Source: Gallionella sp. (GTDB lineage: Bacteria > Pseudomonadota > Gammaproteobacteria > Burkholderiales > Gallionellaceae). From it: a stretch of 64,000 nucleotides of DNA. Below the pieces are notes generated by a model. The model did no database searches and had not been told where the DNA came from. It saw only the letters and a program-made list of their open reading frames with translations. The DNA lies in assembly GCA_023259035.1 (NCBI GenBank), contig JAHFRA010000002.1:62001-126000 (forward strand), given 5' to 3'. Numbering within the stretch: position 1 is the stretch's first letter; the number at the start of each line of letters is the position of its first letter. Shown one piece after another: positions 25,662 through 35,841 of this stretch. A program made the position numbers and the translations under genes.

Positions 25662-25739
25662 AACGGTGCCGCTGAAACAGGATTGGAATGGGAGTATCCT
25701 ACGCCCCCGCCAGTATAAGTTCTCCGCAAAGGAATCGTC

Positions 25740-28700
25740 GTGGTTACCAAAAAAGTAAAACCCCAGAAAGATAAAACCGCAACCACAGGCAAACCCGCCG
25801 CCCCGGAAAACTTGGAATCCAGGCCCACCCCGAAATCCCAGACGACCCAAGAATTCCAACCAGCGCCGGAGCTACACACCACCGGCTTCCCCATCGTCGG
25901 CATCGGCGCCTCTGCCGGCGGGCTGGAGGCTTTCGAGCAGTTTTTCCGCAAAGTTCCGCCCGATAGCGGCATGGCCTTTGTGCTGGTGTCGCATCTCGAT
26001 CCGAGCCACACCAGCATTCTCACCGAAATTTTGCAGCGCACCACCACGATGCCGGTGGTCGAAGCGCAGGATCAGATGAAGGTGGAACCCAACAGCGTTT
26101 ATGCGATCCCGCCCAACCGCGACATGGCGATCTTTCACGGCGCATTGCAACTGAGCGTGCCGGATCAACCGCGCGGGCAGCGCATGCCCATCGACGCGTT
26201 TCTGCGTTCATTGGCCGATGATCGGAGCGAACAGGCAATCGGCATTATCCTGTCTGGCACCGGCACCGACGGCACGCTGGGGCTGCGCGCGATACTCGGC
26301 GCTGGCGGCGTTTCGCTGGTGCAGGAACCGGCCACGGCGAAATACGACGGCATGCCGAACAGCGCCATCAACGCCGGCTATGCCACCCATGTGCTGCCAG
26401 TAGAAAAAATGCCTGAAGCGTTAGTCTCCGACATACGCGCCCTGAACCTGCCGCCGCCCGCACCCGCAGCCGTAACCGGCGGGCTGAACCGCATCCTGAT
26501 GCAGTTGCGCAGCGCCACCGGCCACGACTTCACCCAGTACAAGAAGAGCACCATCGGCCGCCGCATCGAGCGGCGTATGTCGATGCACAACATCGAAGAC
26601 AGGGAAGTGTATGCGCGCTACATCAAGGAGCATCCGCCCGAGGCGCAAGCGCTGTTCAAGGAACTGTTGATCAACGTCACGAATTTTTTTCGCGACCCGG
26701 AGGCTTTCGACGCGCTGAAGCAGGACATCCTGCCGCAACTGTTTGCCGACAAGCCGGAAGACTATGTATTCCGCGTCTGGGTGGCAGGCTGCGCCACTGG
26801 CGAGGAGGCCTATTCCATCGCAATCCTGCTGCGCGAATTCATGGATGAGGCGCATCAGGAATTCAAGATACTGCTCTACGCCACCGACCTCGACGATGAT
26901 GCCATCGCCGTGGCGCGCGCCGGAATCTACCCGCCCAATATCGCCCAGGATGTCCAGCCGGAGCGGTTGCGCCGCTTCTTTATCAAGGATGATGCGGGCT
27001 ACCGGGTGAGGAAAAATATCCGCGAGATGGTGGTGTTCGCCATCCAGAACGTCATCAAGGACCCGCCCTTCACCAGGCTCGATCTGCTCAGTTGCCGCAA
27101 CCTGATGATCTACCTCGAGCCGGAAATCCAGAACCGCCTGATCCCGTCTTTTCACTATGCGCTGAAGCCGGGTGGTGTGCTGTTTCTCTCCCCCTCGGAG
27201 AGTATCGCCAGCCACCCCGATTTATTCACGCCGCTCAACCGCAAATGGAAATTTTACCGGGCCGTCGGCAACATGGACTCCTCCCGCGCGGTGATGAAAG
27301 GAGGTCTGGTATGGACCAAAGACCCCAACAAAAAAGAAACGGAAGAGGTGGTAAAAAAAGCCAAGGAAACCAACTTCGCCGAACTGACCAAACGCGCGCT
27401 GCTCCACTCCTACGCGCCGGCCTCGGTGGTGACGGACATGAAGGGGAATATTCTTTTCGTGCACGGCGACACCGGCAAATACCTGCGCGCGGCACCCGGC
27501 CAGGCGACGCTCAACGTGATCGAGATGGCGCGCGAGGGACTGCAACTGGAATTGCGCGCCACACTTCTTCTCGCCGCCAGCCAGGATTCGGCAAACCAGA
27601 GTGCGGCGTTCCAAAGCCGCGAAGTATCGGTCAAGACCAACGGTCATTTCCAGTTGGTGAATCTCAACGTGCGCGCGCTGCCCATTCAGGACGGCGGCGA
27701 AAAATTGCTGCTGTTGAGCTTTCAGGATGTGGCGCATCCCATATCTGAAAAATTGGTGTCCGAAAAACTGGCACCCGGACACGGCAAATCGGAGCATGGC
27801 AAGCTGGGATATGGCAAACGCGCACCAGAAGAAATCGAGCATCAGCGCGTGGAAGAAGTAGAGCGCGAGCTGGCTTACACCAAGGAAAATTTGCAAGCCA
27901 CCATCGAAGAACAGCAGGCTTCCAATGAGGAATTGAAGTCCACCAACGAGGAGTTGCAATCTACCAACGAAGAGCTGCAATCCACCAACGAAGAACTGGA
28001 AACTTCCAAGGAAGAACTGCAATCCGTCAATGAAGAACTGGTCACGGTGAATGCCGAATTGCAAGCCAAGATCGAGCAATTGGCCGGGATGCAGAACGAC
28101 ATGAAGAACCTGCTCGACAACGTCAATGTCGGCACCATTTTTCTCGACGAACAACTGGCTGTGCGGCGCTTCACCCGTGATGCGACGAAGGTCTACCGTC
28201 TGGTCGCCACCGACATGGGAAGGCCTCTGGCCGACATCAAGTCAAATATTGAAGGTGCGGACCTGCTGGTCGAGGCACAGACCGTGCTTGACACGCTGGT
28301 GCCGTGGGAGCGCGAAGTATGTGCCATCGGCGGCGCATGGTATCTGGCGCGTATCCAGCCGTACCGCACACTGGATAACGTGATTGATGGCGTGGTGCTG
28401 ACCTTCAACGACATCAGCCGGCGCATCATGGACGAGGCAGCAATAAAAAATGCGCAAGTGCTGGCCGAGAATATCGTCGACACGGTGCGCGAGCCGCTCA
28501 TCGTGCTGGATGCAAAGTTGCGGGTGATCTCCGCCAGCCGCTCGTTCTACCGGGCCTTCCAGACCACGCCGGAAAACACCGTGGGCCGCCCGCTCTATGA
28601 GCTGGGCGACCACCAGTGGGACATTCCCGCGTTGCGCGAACTGCTGGAGACCATCCTGCCGCGCGACCAAGATTTTGAAGGCTATCTGGTGGAACACGAC

Positions 28701-28805
28701 TTCCCCGCCATCGGTCGCCGCAAGATGCTGCTCAACGCGCGGCGTATCGTTGGCGACAGTGGCGATACGCAGTTGATCTTGCTGGCGATGGAAGAGGTGA
28801 AATAA
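25740..28805 (+). CDS. CheB-CheR-PAS fusion protein
   Basis: This 1021-residue cytoplasmic protein starts at a GTG. A low-complexity lead is followed by a CheB methylesterase domain (about residues 50-230; GIGASAGG with Ser58, VLVSHLDPSH with His85, GTGTDGTLG). Next is a CheR methyltransferase domain (about 250-510; FFRDPEAF, VWVAGCATGEEAYS), then a long coiled coil of TNEELQS repeats (about 715-800) and two PAS domains (about 800-1020). Many such fusions continue into a histidine kinase; this one ends after PAS. It probably adjusts receptor methylation in response to a PAS signal. Confidence 0.9.
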   Translation: MVTKKVKPQKDKTATTGKPAAPENLESRPTPKSQTTQEFQPAPELHTTGFPIVGIGASAGGLEAFEQFFRKVPPDSGMAFVLVSHLDPSHTSILTEILQRTTTMPVVEAQDQMKVEPNSVYAIPPNRDMAIFHGALQLSVPDQPRGQRMPIDAFLRSLADDRSEQAIGIILSGTGTDGTLGLRAILGAGGVSLVQEPATAKYDGMPNSAINAGYATHVLPVEKMPEALVSDIRALNLPPPAPAAVTGGLNRILMQLRSATGHDFTQYKKSTIGRRIERRMSMHNIEDREVYARYIKEHPPEAQALFKELLINVTNFFRDPEAFDALKQDILPQLFADKPEDYVFRVWVAGCATGEEAYSIAILLREFMDEAHQEFKILLYATDLDDDAIAVARAGIYPPNIAQDVQPERLRRFFIKDDAGYRVRKNIREMVVFAIQNVIKDPPFTRLDLLSCRNLMIYLEPEIQNRLIPSFHYALKPGGVLFLSPSESIASHPDLFTPLNRKWKFYRAVGNMDSSRAVMKGGLVWTKDPNKKETEEVVKKAKETNFAELTKRALLHSYAPASVVTDMKGNILFVHGDTGKYLRAAPGQATLNVIEMAREGLQLELRATLLLAASQDSANQSAAFQSREVSVKTNGHFQLVNLNVRALPIQDGGEKLLLLSFQDVAHPISEKLVSEKLAPGHGKSEHGKLGYGKRAPEEIEHQRVEEVERELAYTKENLQATIEEQQASNEELKSTNEELQSTNEELQSTNEELETSKEELQSVNEELVTVNAELQAKIEQLAGMQNDMKNLLDNVNVGTIFLDEQLAVRRFTRDATKVYRLVATDMGRPLADIKSNIEGADLLVEAQTVLDTLVPWEREVCAIGGAWYLARIQPYRTLDNVIDGVVLTFNDISRRIMDEAAIKNAQVLAENIVDTVREPLIVLDAKLRVISASRSFYRAFQTTPENTVGRPLYELGDHQWDIPALRELLETILPRDQDFEGYLVEHDFPAIGRRKMLLNARRIVGDSGDTQLILLAMEEVK

Positions 28806-28909
28806 GAAGGTGGAAGGTGCATTTGAAAGTGAGGGTAATTCTATCGGTAGCGTGCGCTGTGTCTGGCGATGGAATTAGTCGTGTGCAATAATCAACGCGT
28901 GGAAGCACC

Positions 28910-30514
28910 ATGAACAAAAAACCAGGCCATCCAAACCAGCTGCGCGCAGTCGCCGAGGCGCAACTCGCCCACGCGCCTAAGCCTAAGCCTAAGCCTAAGC
29001 CTAAGCCTAAGCCTCGCCCCGCCGAAGAATTGCTGCACGAACTTCAGGTTTACCAGATCGAGCTGGAGATGCAGAACGAGCAGCTGCGGCAGGCACAGAA
29101 CGCTCTGGAAGAATCGCGCGACCGTTACGTGGATCTCTATGAACTCGCGCCGGTTTGCTACCTCACTCTCAACGACACGGGCATGATCAGCGAGATAAAC
29201 CTTACCGGTTCCGTGCTGCTCAAAATGGAGCGCAACAAGCTGCTGCGCCGCCGTTTCGACTCTTTCGTCACCCCGGAATTCCGCGACCGCTGGCACCACC
29301 TGTTCATGGACATATTGCAGCAAAGCGGGGCAAATTGCGAGCTGGCAATGAGAAACGGCGCGGGGGAACGCTTTTACGCCTATCTGAACTGCATACGCTC
29401 GACAAAAGAGGGGGCGGCGCCCGTGGTGCGCATCACACTCTCCGACATCACACGCTTGCACCATGCGGAAGAATCCCAGCGCGAATGGCAGACGTTTGTC
29501 GAACACGCCACCTGGGGCATGACCGTCGGCAGCCTGGAAGATCGGACAATCAAGCTGGCGAATCCGGCGTATGCGCTCATGCACGGCTACACGGTGGAAG
29601 AACTGCGCAACTTCGTGGCGGACGCCATGTATGCGCCGGAAAGTCGCGCCAACCTTCAGCATCACGTTGAATGTGTGCGCAAAGACGGGCACCATACCTT
29701 CGAATGTGTGCGCCTGCGCAAGGACGGCAGCACATTCCCCGCCGTAGTGGATATTTCCATTATCGATGGCGTTGGCGGGAAAACCACCATCATGGCCAGC
29801 GTGAGAGACATCACTTGGAGCAAGCATACGGAACAACAGCTACGCAACCTCACCGCGCATTTTCAGACTGTGCGCGAAGAGGAAAAGGCCAGCATCGCGC
29901 GCGAAATCCACGACGATCTGGGCGGCACGCTGACCGCACTAAAAATGGAAGCCTACTGGCTGGCGGAAGAATTATCTGCAAGCAGGGACAATGAACCGCT
30001 GCTCAAACACGTCGAGCTGATGTCGCAGTTGACCGACAATGCCGTGAACGTCACACGGCGTGTCATCACCGGACTGCGCCCGACCATACTCGACGATCTC
30101 GGCCTGCTGGCGGCGCTCGAATGGCAAGCCGGGCAATTTCGCAAACTCACCGGCATCCAATGCAGAGTTAACAGCATCGAGGATAAAGTTAATCTCGACA
30201 AACAGCGCTCGATTGCGCTGTTTCGCATTTTCCAGGAAGCGCTCACCAATGTGGCGAAGCATTCCGGCGCATCCAGGGTGGCGATCGAATTTCGCTGCGG
30301 GGATGAAGAGGTTATGCTGTCGGTCTGCGACAATGGCTGCGGCCTGCCGGATGAACACACCGTTGCACCAACCTCATACGGTGTGCGCGGCATGTGCGAG
30401 CGAATCGAACAATTGGGGGGCAAAATCAGGTTCGATAGCCCTCTTGGAGGCGGATTTTGCGTGACGGTAACATTGCCGTTGCTTGAGAACATAACAAGGG
30501 AGGACAAAGCATGA
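28910..30514 (+). CDS. PAS-domain histidine kinase of the NarL-partner (HisKA_3) type
   Basis: This 534-residue protein lacks transmembrane segments. After a Pro-Lys repeat (about residues 23-34) comes a coiled stretch (ELLHELQVYQIELEMQNEQL), two PAS domains (about 65-175 and 190-305), then HisKA_3 with His334 in IAREIHDDLGGTL. An HATPase domain (VCDNGCGLP, YGVRGMCERIEQLGG) completes it. It should phosphorylate the response regulator that overlaps its stop by four bases (ATGA). It lies 104 bases after the CheB-CheR fusion, whose PAS region may sense the same signal. Confidence 0.9.
   Translation: MNKKPGHPNQLRAVAEAQLAHAPKPKPKPKPKPKPRPAEELLHELQVYQIELEMQNEQLRQAQNALEESRDRYVDLYELAPVCYLTLNDTGMISEINLTGSVLLKMERNKLLRRRFDSFVTPEFRDRWHHLFMDILQQSGANCELAMRNGAGERFYAYLNCIRSTKEGAAPVVRITLSDITRLHHAEESQREWQTFVEHATWGMTVGSLEDRTIKLANPAYALMHGYTVEELRNFVADAMYAPESRANLQHHVECVRKDGHHTFECVRLRKDGSTFPAVVDISIIDGVGGKTTIMASVRDITWSKHTEQQLRNLTAHFQTVREEEKASIAREIHDDLGGTLTALKMEAYWLAEELSASRDNEPLLKHVELMSQLTDNAVNVTRRVITGLRPTILDDLGLLAALEWQAGQFRKLTGIQCRVNSIEDKVNLDKQRSIALFRIFQEALTNVAKHSGASRVAIEFRCGDEEVMLSVCDNGCGLPDEHTVAPTSYGVRGMCERIEQLGGKIRFDSPLGGGFCVTVTLPLLENITREDKA
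28976..29011 (+). repeat. Hexanucleotide tandem repeat (CCTAAG)6
   Basis: Six perfect CCTAAG copies run from 28976 to 29011 inside the kinase gene, encoding alternating Pro and Lys, followed by a variant CCTCGC. Changes in copy number would keep the frame and lengthen or shorten a basic proline-rich linker at the N-terminus. Confidence 0.9.
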
Positions 30515-31143
30515 TCAGCATCCTGATTGCCGATGATCACGCCATTGTGCGCAACGGGTTGGCACGCATCCTGGAAAAAACCGGCGAGATGAAAGTTGTG
30601 GCGGAGTACGACAACGGTATCGATGCCCTGAATTGGCTGCTCGGCAACGACTGCGATATTGCGCTGATCGATATATCCATGCCCGGCATGAACGGCATCG
30701 ACTTGCTCAAGCGCCTGCAAAAGGAAAAACCCAAATTGCCGGTGCTGATTATCAGCATCTATGCGGAAGACCAATACGCCGTGCGTCTTATCAAAGCAGG
30801 CGCATCAGGCTACCTGACCAAGGGGTGCGCCTCGGCCATCGTGGTGGAAGCGGTGTGCCAAGTGGCAAGCGGCAAAAAGTATATCAACCCGGCAGTGGCC
30901 GAGATGCTCGCCAACGAAATCGGCGACACGCATGAAAAACTTCCGCATGAAAACCTGTCGGACCGCGAATACCAGATTCTGCTGCTGCTCGCCTCGGCTA
31001 AAACTGTTACGGAAATTGCCGAGTCCATGGCATTGAGCGGAAAAACCGTCAGTACCTACCGCGCTCGCATCCTGGAAAAAATGCACCTGCACAATAACGC
31101 CGAACTGATGCTCTACGCCATCAATAACCATCTTGCGGAATAA
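30511..31143 (+). CDS. NarL/FixJ-family response regulator
   Basis: This 210-residue protein has an N-terminal receiver (about residues 1-120) with phospho-acceptor Asp54 (ALIDISMPG), acidic pair Asp8-Asp9 and Lys in YLTKG. A LuxR-type helix-turn-helix follows at about 145-205 (LSDREYQILLLLASAKTVTE / IAESMALSGKTVSTYRARI). It overlaps the kinase gene by ATGA, so the two form a classic pair. It should activate transcription on phosphorylation; its targets are not evident here. Confidence 0.93.
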   Translation: MISILIADDHAIVRNGLARILEKTGEMKVVAEYDNGIDALNWLLGNDCDIALIDISMPGMNGIDLLKRLQKEKPKLPVLIISIYAEDQYAVRLIKAGASGYLTKGCASAIVVEAVCQVASGKKYINPAVAEMLANEIGDTHEKLPHENLSDREYQILLLLASAKTVTEIAESMALSGKTVSTYRARILEKMHLHNNAELMLYAINNHLAE

Positions 31144-31589
31144 CCCTGAAAACGGCAGCGCATAGTGCGTAGATTGGCACGCTGCGTCCTTCGACTATAC
31201 TCGGGACAGGCTTTGCCCAACTCGCTCGTGACGTGAAACGTCAAAAACCCCGTTCCCATGCGTCGCCACTTCGACTGGCTCAGGACAGGCATGGAAACGG
31301 TGAGCGTGTGTGTTTTTACTTATCCAATTCCATCCTATCCGGTTTAGTATCAACAAGATATCAGCCGCTCCTCCCACCGCGCTTCACCCCCTGTCAGGCA
31401 AACACTGACAACAAAACTTCATCGCCCCCTACGCAACAATCAGACAAACCCCGATACACACTCAAGGCATAAAGGAACACTATTCTCCTGCGGATTCTGC
31501 AAATGGAAACCGTGTAAAACAGGGCGAACAGTGAACATATGCGTCGTGGCAAAACGAATCCAATTTGATAACGCTGTAAAGGAAACATC
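31144..31589. other. Intergenic region with dispersed-repeat fragments
   Basis: No gene is supported in these 446 bases. The left half contains CGTGACGTGAAACGTC (a short palindrome near 31227) and CCCCGTTCCCATGCG facing GCATGGAAACGG. Between the latter lies the copy of the dispersed repeat at 31265-31290. This nested arrangement resembles insertion of one small repeat into another. The right half shows nothing recognisable. Confidence 0.5.
31265..31290. repeat. 26-bp dispersed repeat, second copy
   Basis: This is the reverse complement of the repeat in the 3' end of actE (34-59), with one mismatch in 26. Here it is intergenic and flanked by CGTTCCCATGCG and CATGGAAACGG, which can pair with each other. 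Confidence 0.75.
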
Positions 31590-31787
31590 ATGTTGCCTGC
31601 CATACCAGATGTTGAAGGGCATCCCGCTGATCGTGCTACTGCAGACGACCCGCTCGACTCATCTTTACGCCCGACATCTCCAAAAATTGCTGCGTTGCCG
31701 GAAAAGCGCGAGCCGCTTCACGCAACAGAGAACGGCCTGGAATCGGACAATTCTGACGAAACGAACTTTTTGCAATTCTATTTCTGA
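31590..31787 (+). CDS. Possible 65-residue protein
   Basis: An AAAGGAAA site lies seven bases before ATG 31590. The product is acidic, Pro/Ala/Asp-rich and probably disordered (MLPAIPDVEGHPADRATADD), ending LQFYF. I know no homologue. A second short frame at 31821-31976 (51 residues, MDGASDYRDTRLSAP) follows but lacks a good ribosome-binding site. Either could be spurious. Confidence 0.3.
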   Translation: MLPAIPDVEGHPADRATADDPLDSSLRPTSPKIAALPEKREPLHATENGLESDNSDETNFLQFYF

Positions 31788-32007
31788 AGTACCAAGTAAG
31801 AAGGGCATGATGGAATTGGCATGGACGGAGCATCCGATTATCGGGATACGCGATTATCGGCTCCTAATCACAATAAATTAGCCAATCAAATCGTCGTGGA
31901 GGACATGCTGTTGAAGCCGGTGCTGCAAACCTATCCGCACAATTTCAACTCTGGGCGACATTCTGAGCTTGTATAAACGCACGCGAGCCAACGAAAGGAG
32001 TGGAGTG

Positions 32008-32415
32008 ATGAAAGTGTTTATTGTGGAAGATTCAGAGGTCGTGCGCGCGCATCTGCAATCCATGTTGGCTGATATTCCCGGTGTCGAGTTGGCCGGTTAT
32101 GCGGTGGATGAACTGGGAGCGATCGAAAGTATCGGCAAATTATTGCCCGACGTTGTGACGCTCGATCTCAGCCTGCACCCCGGATCGGGGATCGTCGTGC
32201 TGGAATATATCAAAATGCACCATGACACGATTAAAGTCATCGTGTTGACCAACTATGTTGACGAGTTTTACACCAGCAGTTGCAAGCGTTCTGGAGCAGA
32301 TTGTGTCTTCGACAAAACTTTCCAATTTACACGGGTTCGTTCGGTTTTATGGTCGTGGATTCATGCCGCTCACTCGGACAATAAAATTGCCGCCTTGTGC
32401 GGGGCAGAAAAATGA
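32008..32415 (+). CDS. Single-domain response regulator
   Basis: This receiver of 135 residues starts MKVFIVEDSEVVR, behind AAAGGAGTGGAGTG. The phospho-acceptor is Asp53 (VTLDLSLHPGSG), with Glu7-Asp8, Thr in VIVLTNY and Lys in VFDKTFQF. It has no output domain, so it acts by protein contact. An open frame extends back to 31969 but lacks a ribosome-binding site. It opens a plus-strand run with a coiled-coil protein, CheW and a chemoreceptor, so it may work like a CheY for that receptor, although its sequence is not close to CheY. Confidence 0.85.
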   Translation: MKVFIVEDSEVVRAHLQSMLADIPGVELAGYAVDELGAIESIGKLLPDVVTLDLSLHPGSGIVVLEYIKMHHDTIKVIVLTNYVDEFYTSSCKRSGADCVFDKTFQFTRVRSVLWSWIHAAHSDNKIAALCGAEK

Positions 32416-32460
32416 AATGCATTCTTTGATATATAAATACCAACATCTGGAGACCTTGCC

Positions 32461-32820
32461 ATGACTCAACCCTTGCAAACCAACCCATCCGTGACTTCGA
32501 TTGACATAAAGGCGATGGAGGTTGAGTTGAACGAGTATCGACACCGCTTTGAGCAAAAGGTCGAACAGCGAACCGCACAACTGGTGAGACGCATAACCTT
32601 GCTGGAATCCTGCAATTCCACATTGTGCGACAAACTCGAGTTGGTTCAGAGAGAGCTCACCGCGCTGAAACAACAGCCAGCAGCGCCAGTCACTCGCCCA
32701 TACCCGATTACACAATCAATGCCGGTCACGCAAACAACTCCGGTTGCAGGTCGGACAAGAAATGTTCTGAGCGTCATCGAAGGACGTAGTGTGCATAGCC
32801 AACGTGAAGAACGCTGTTAA
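32461..32820 (+). CDS. Small coiled-coil protein
   Basis: I do not recognise this 119-residue protein. Residues 15-75 form a likely coiled coil (EYRHRFEQKVEQRTAQLVRR) that resembles the signalling helix before HisKA in the kinases of this island (ERTAQLE). The rest is Pro/Thr-rich (TRPYPITQSMPVTQTTPV) and probably disordered. A CTGGAG site precedes the ATG. It sits between the single-domain regulator and cheW and could be an adaptor, or the remnant of a kinase N-terminal region. Confidence 0.5.
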   Translation: MTQPLQTNPSVTSIDIKAMEVELNEYRHRFEQKVEQRTAQLVRRITLLESCNSTLCDKLELVQRELTALKQQPAAPVTRPYPITQSMPVTQTTPVAGRTRNVLSVIEGRSVHSQREERC

Positions 32821-32844
32821 ATAAATAATCAACAGGAGATCATC

Positions 32845-33330
32845 ATGCAAGCAAACGAAGGCAAGGCGGCAGAAGGCAATAGCCGCGAACTGCTAACTTT
32901 TACACTGGGCAGCGAGGAATACGGCATCGACATCCTCAAGGTTCAGGAAATCCGCGGCTACGACGCGGTGACCACTATCGCCAACTCGCCCGCATTCATC
33001 AAGGGCGTGGTCAACCTGCGCGGCATCATCGTGCCGATCATCGACATGCGCATCAAGTTCAACCTCAGCAGTGTGACGTATAACGAACTCACCGTGGTCA
33101 TCATCCTCAACGTCGCCAAGCGGGTGATGGGCATCGTGGTGGATGGCGTGTCGGATGTGATCGCGCTGACCGCCGATCAGATCAAGCCCGCACCGGAGTT
33201 CAGCTCCGCGCTGGACGCCCAGTACATCACGGGGCTGGGCACGGTGGACGACCGCATGATCATCGTGATAGATATTGAAAAACTGATGACCAGCCGCGAC
33301 ATGGATCTGGTCGAAATGGCTGCGGCTTAA
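32845..33330 (+). CDS. cheW: Chemotaxis coupling protein CheW
   Basis: This 161-residue protein has a single CheW domain: [40 protein letters not shown] and the C-terminal [19 protein letters not shown]. CheW links chemoreceptors to CheA. An AACAGGAGA site precedes the ATG. It lies 31 bases before the chemoreceptor gene. No cheA or canonical cheY is in the window, so the pair must couple to a kinase encoded elsewhere. Confidence 0.94.
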   Translation: MQANEGKAAEGNSRELLTFTLGSEEYGIDILKVQEIRGYDAVTTIANSPAFIKGVVNLRGIIVPIIDMRIKFNLSSVTYNELTVVIILNVAKRVMGIVVDGVSDVIALTADQIKPAPEFSSALDAQYITGLGTVDDRMIIVIDIEKLMTSRDMDLVEMAAA

Positions 33331-33361
33331 CGTTCTGATTTGATAATCGAGGAGAAATATC

Positions 33362-35644
33362 ATGGCTAGCATGAAAGTAGGAACCCGATTGGGGTTGGGC
33401 TTCGGCGCAGTGGTTATGTTGATGGTGGTGATTGCGCTGATCGGCATATTCAATATGAGCAGTTTGAAGTCCGAAATGAGCGACATCATCACCGACAAAT
33501 TCCCCAAGACCGTGTGGGCAAACAACATGGTCGACGCCGTCAACACCATTGCCCGCCATATGCGCAATGCGCTGCTGGAAACGGATGCGGGCAAAATCCA
33601 GACCGAGCTGAACGGCGTCGACGAGCAACGCAAGGTCATCAAGGACAATCTGGACAAGCTGCAAGACAAAATCAAGTCCGAAGATGGCAAAAAGGTGCTG
33701 GCTGTAGTGATAGAGTCGCGCAGCAAGTATGTCGGTGCCCAAGACCAGTTTCTGAAATTGATGAAGGAAGGCAAGAAAGCGGAAGCGATCACTTTTTTGC
33801 TGACGGATATTCGCCCGTTGCAAAAAGCCTACCTTGACGATATCGGCAAGCTGGCAAATTTCCAGGAGGATTTGATGAAAAAGATCGGCGAAGACGCCGA
33901 CAAGCAGGTGTCGACCGCATTGACCATCATCATCATTGCCGCACTGGCCGCGTTGACTTTGGCAATAGTCATCGCCCTGATGATCACGCGCGGCCTGATG
34001 AAACAACTGGGCGGCGAGCCGGATTACGCGGCGGACGCGGTCGGTAAAATCTCTGCTGGCGATTTGTCGGCGGAACTGGCGCTCAAACCGGGCGACAACA
34101 GCAGCCTGCTGTATTCGCTGAAGACCATGCAGGACAGCCTGCGCTCGATCGTTGCCGAGATACAAGCCATCGTGCAGGCCGCAGTACAGGGCGACTTCAG
34201 CAAGAAAATGGACATGAACGGCAAGGCCGGTTACACCAAAACGCTGTCCGAGCTGCTCAACCAGCTAAGCAATACCGTTGACGATGCATTCAAGGACACC
34301 ATTCGTGTTGCCGACGCGCTGGCTAAAGGCGACCTGAGCCAGAAGATCACCAAGGATTATTCCGGCGCCTACAACCAAGTCAAAGTCAGCGTCAACACCA
34401 CCGCCGATTCCCTGACCAAGATCGTCGGCGAAATCCAGAACATCGTCGAGGCCGCCGCCAACCAGGGTAGCTTCACCGTCAAAATGGACATGGCCGGCAA
34501 ACAGGGCTACACCAAGACCCTGTCCGAGCTGCTCAACCAGTTGTCGAACGTCACCGAAACCGGCATCGCCGACGTGGTGCGCGTGGCCAACGCGCTGGCC
34601 AAGGGCGACCTGACCATGACCATCACCAAAGACTATCCCGGCTCGTTCGGCGAAATGAAAGCGGGTGTAAACGGCACGGTAGAAAACCTCAAGGTGCTGG
34701 TCGGCGAAATCAAGGACGCCACCGACACCATCAACACCGCTTCCAGAGAAATCGCACAGGGCAACACCGACCTGTCGCAACGCACCGAAGAGCAGGCCAG
34801 CAGCCTGGAAGAAACCGCCTCCAGCATGGAAGAGCTGACCTCGACCGTGAAGCAGAACGCCGAGAACGCCAAGCAAGCCAACCAGCTCGCGATCGGCGCA
34901 TCAGAAGTGGCGGGCAAGGGCGGCGCGGTGGTCGGGCAAGTGGTGGTTACGATGGACTCGATCAACGAATCGTCGCGCAAGATCGTCGATATTATTTCCG
35001 TCATCGACGGCATCGCGTTCCAGACCAACATCCTCGCGCTGAATGCGGCGGTCGAAGCGGCACGGGCCGGCGAACAAGGCCGTGGTTTTGCCGTGGTGGC
35101 CGGAGAAGTGCGCAGTCTCGCACAGCGTTCCGCCGCCGCCGCCAAGGAGATCAAGACGCTGATCGGCGACTCGGTAGAAAAAGTCGAGGGCGGCAGCAAG
35201 CTGGTTGCGCAGGCCGGACAGACCATGGAAGAAATCGTCACCAGCATCAAGCGCGTGACCGACATCATGTCCGAGATCACCGCCGCGTCGCAGGAGCAAA
35301 GCCAGGGCATCGAGCAGGTCAACACCGCCATCACCCAGATGGACGAAGTGACGCAGCAGAATGCCGCGCTGGTCGAAGAAGCGGCAGCGGCGGCGGAATC
35401 GCTGGAAGAGCAGGCGCAAAATCTGTCGGTATCGGTGGGCACGTTCAAGATGGACAGCCACTCGAGCGGCACCGCAGTGGCGCGCCGCGAAACGGCTCCC
35501 GTTGTTCGCGCTCCCGCGCAACATGCCGCCCCGGCACGCAAGGGAACCGCGGTCGCCAAGGCCGCTCCGGGTAAAGCTGCGCCAGCGAAACCGGCAGCCA
35601 AGCCGCAAATGCAGGACAAAGATGGTGAATGGGCAGAGTTTTGA
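33362..35644 (+). CDS. Methyl-accepting chemotaxis protein
   Basis: This 760-residue receptor has TM1 at about 7-29, a periplasmic four-helix-bundle region (about 30-186) and TM2 at about 187-211. Then come three HAMP-like units, two nearly repeated ([14 protein letters not shown] occurs twice), and the signalling domain (about 460-690). The hairpin tip is [20 protein letters not shown]. The Ala/Pro/Lys-rich tail ends EWAEF, which fits the xWxxF pentapeptide that tethers CheR or CheB. The CheB-CheR fusion 5 kb upstream is a possible partner. Confidence 0.93.
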   Translation: MASMKVGTRLGLGFGAVVMLMVVIALIGIFNMSSLKSEMSDIITDKFPKTVWANNMVDAVNTIARHMRNALLETDAGKIQTELNGVDEQRKVIKDNLDKLQDKIKSEDGKKVLAVVIESRSKYVGAQDQFLKLMKEGKKAEAITFLLTDIRPLQKAYLDDIGKLANFQEDLMKKIGEDADKQVSTALTIIIIAALAALTLAIVIALMITRGLMKQLGGEPDYAADAVGKISAGDLSAELALKPGDNSSLLYSLKTMQDSLRSIVAEIQAIVQAAVQGDFSKKMDMNGKAGYTKTLSELLNQLSNTVDDAFKDTIRVADALAKGDLSQKITKDYSGAYNQVKVSVNTTADSLTKIVGEIQNIVEAAANQGSFTVKMDMAGKQGYTKTLSELLNQLSNVTETGIADVVRVANALAKGDLTMTITKDYPGSFGEMKAGVNGTVENLKVLVGEIKDATDTINTASREIAQGNTDLSQRTEEQASSLEETASSMEELTSTVKQNAENAKQANQLAIGASEVAGKGGAVVGQVVVTMDSINESSRKIVDIISVIDGIAFQTNILALNAAVEAARAGEQGRGFAVVAGEVRSLAQRSAAAAKEIKTLIGDSVEKVEGGSKLVAQAGQTMEEIVTSIKRVTDIMSEITAASQEQSQGIEQVNTAITQMDEVTQQNAALVEEAAAAAESLEEQAQNLSVSVGTFKMDSHSSGTAVARRETAPVVRAPAQHAAPARKGTAVAKAAPGKAAPAKPAAKPQMQDKDGEWAEF

Positions 35645-35668
35645 GGAGCTAGATTTCCTCTGGGTGAA

Positions 35669-35723
35669 ACAACTAGCCATTCGACTAGGCTGCAAACGAC
35701 CGCAGCCAAGTCGCTGGTTATCC
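35669..35723. repeat. Dispersed hairpin repeat, copy C (opposite orientation)
   Basis: AACTAGCCATTCGACTAGG, stem GGCTGC / GCAGCC, then CAAGTCGCTGGTTAT is the reverse complement of the family consensus. The stem bases differ from copies A, B, D and E, but pairing is kept. Confidence 0.7.
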
Positions 35724-35770
35724 CGCCGACAGATTTTATCCACCCTTTAATGTAGTCGGCGGGTTTATAT
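35722..35770 (+). terminator. Possible terminator after the chemoreceptor gene
   Basis: CCCGCCGAC (35722-35730) pairs with GTCGGCGGG (35755-35763), followed by TTTATATTT. The 24-base loop is long for an intrinsic terminator, so this is tentative. Confidence 0.4.
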
Positions 35771-35841
35771 TTAGTTGCAGGTGTTGTTGGGCAAAAGACC
35801 GGGGGCCGTATCCAACGAAACTATAAATTCCGGGGATTCTT

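Noticed and set aside
28976-29011. CRISPR-like repeat array
   Set aside because: The repeats are contiguous hexamers without spacers, in frame within a coding region.
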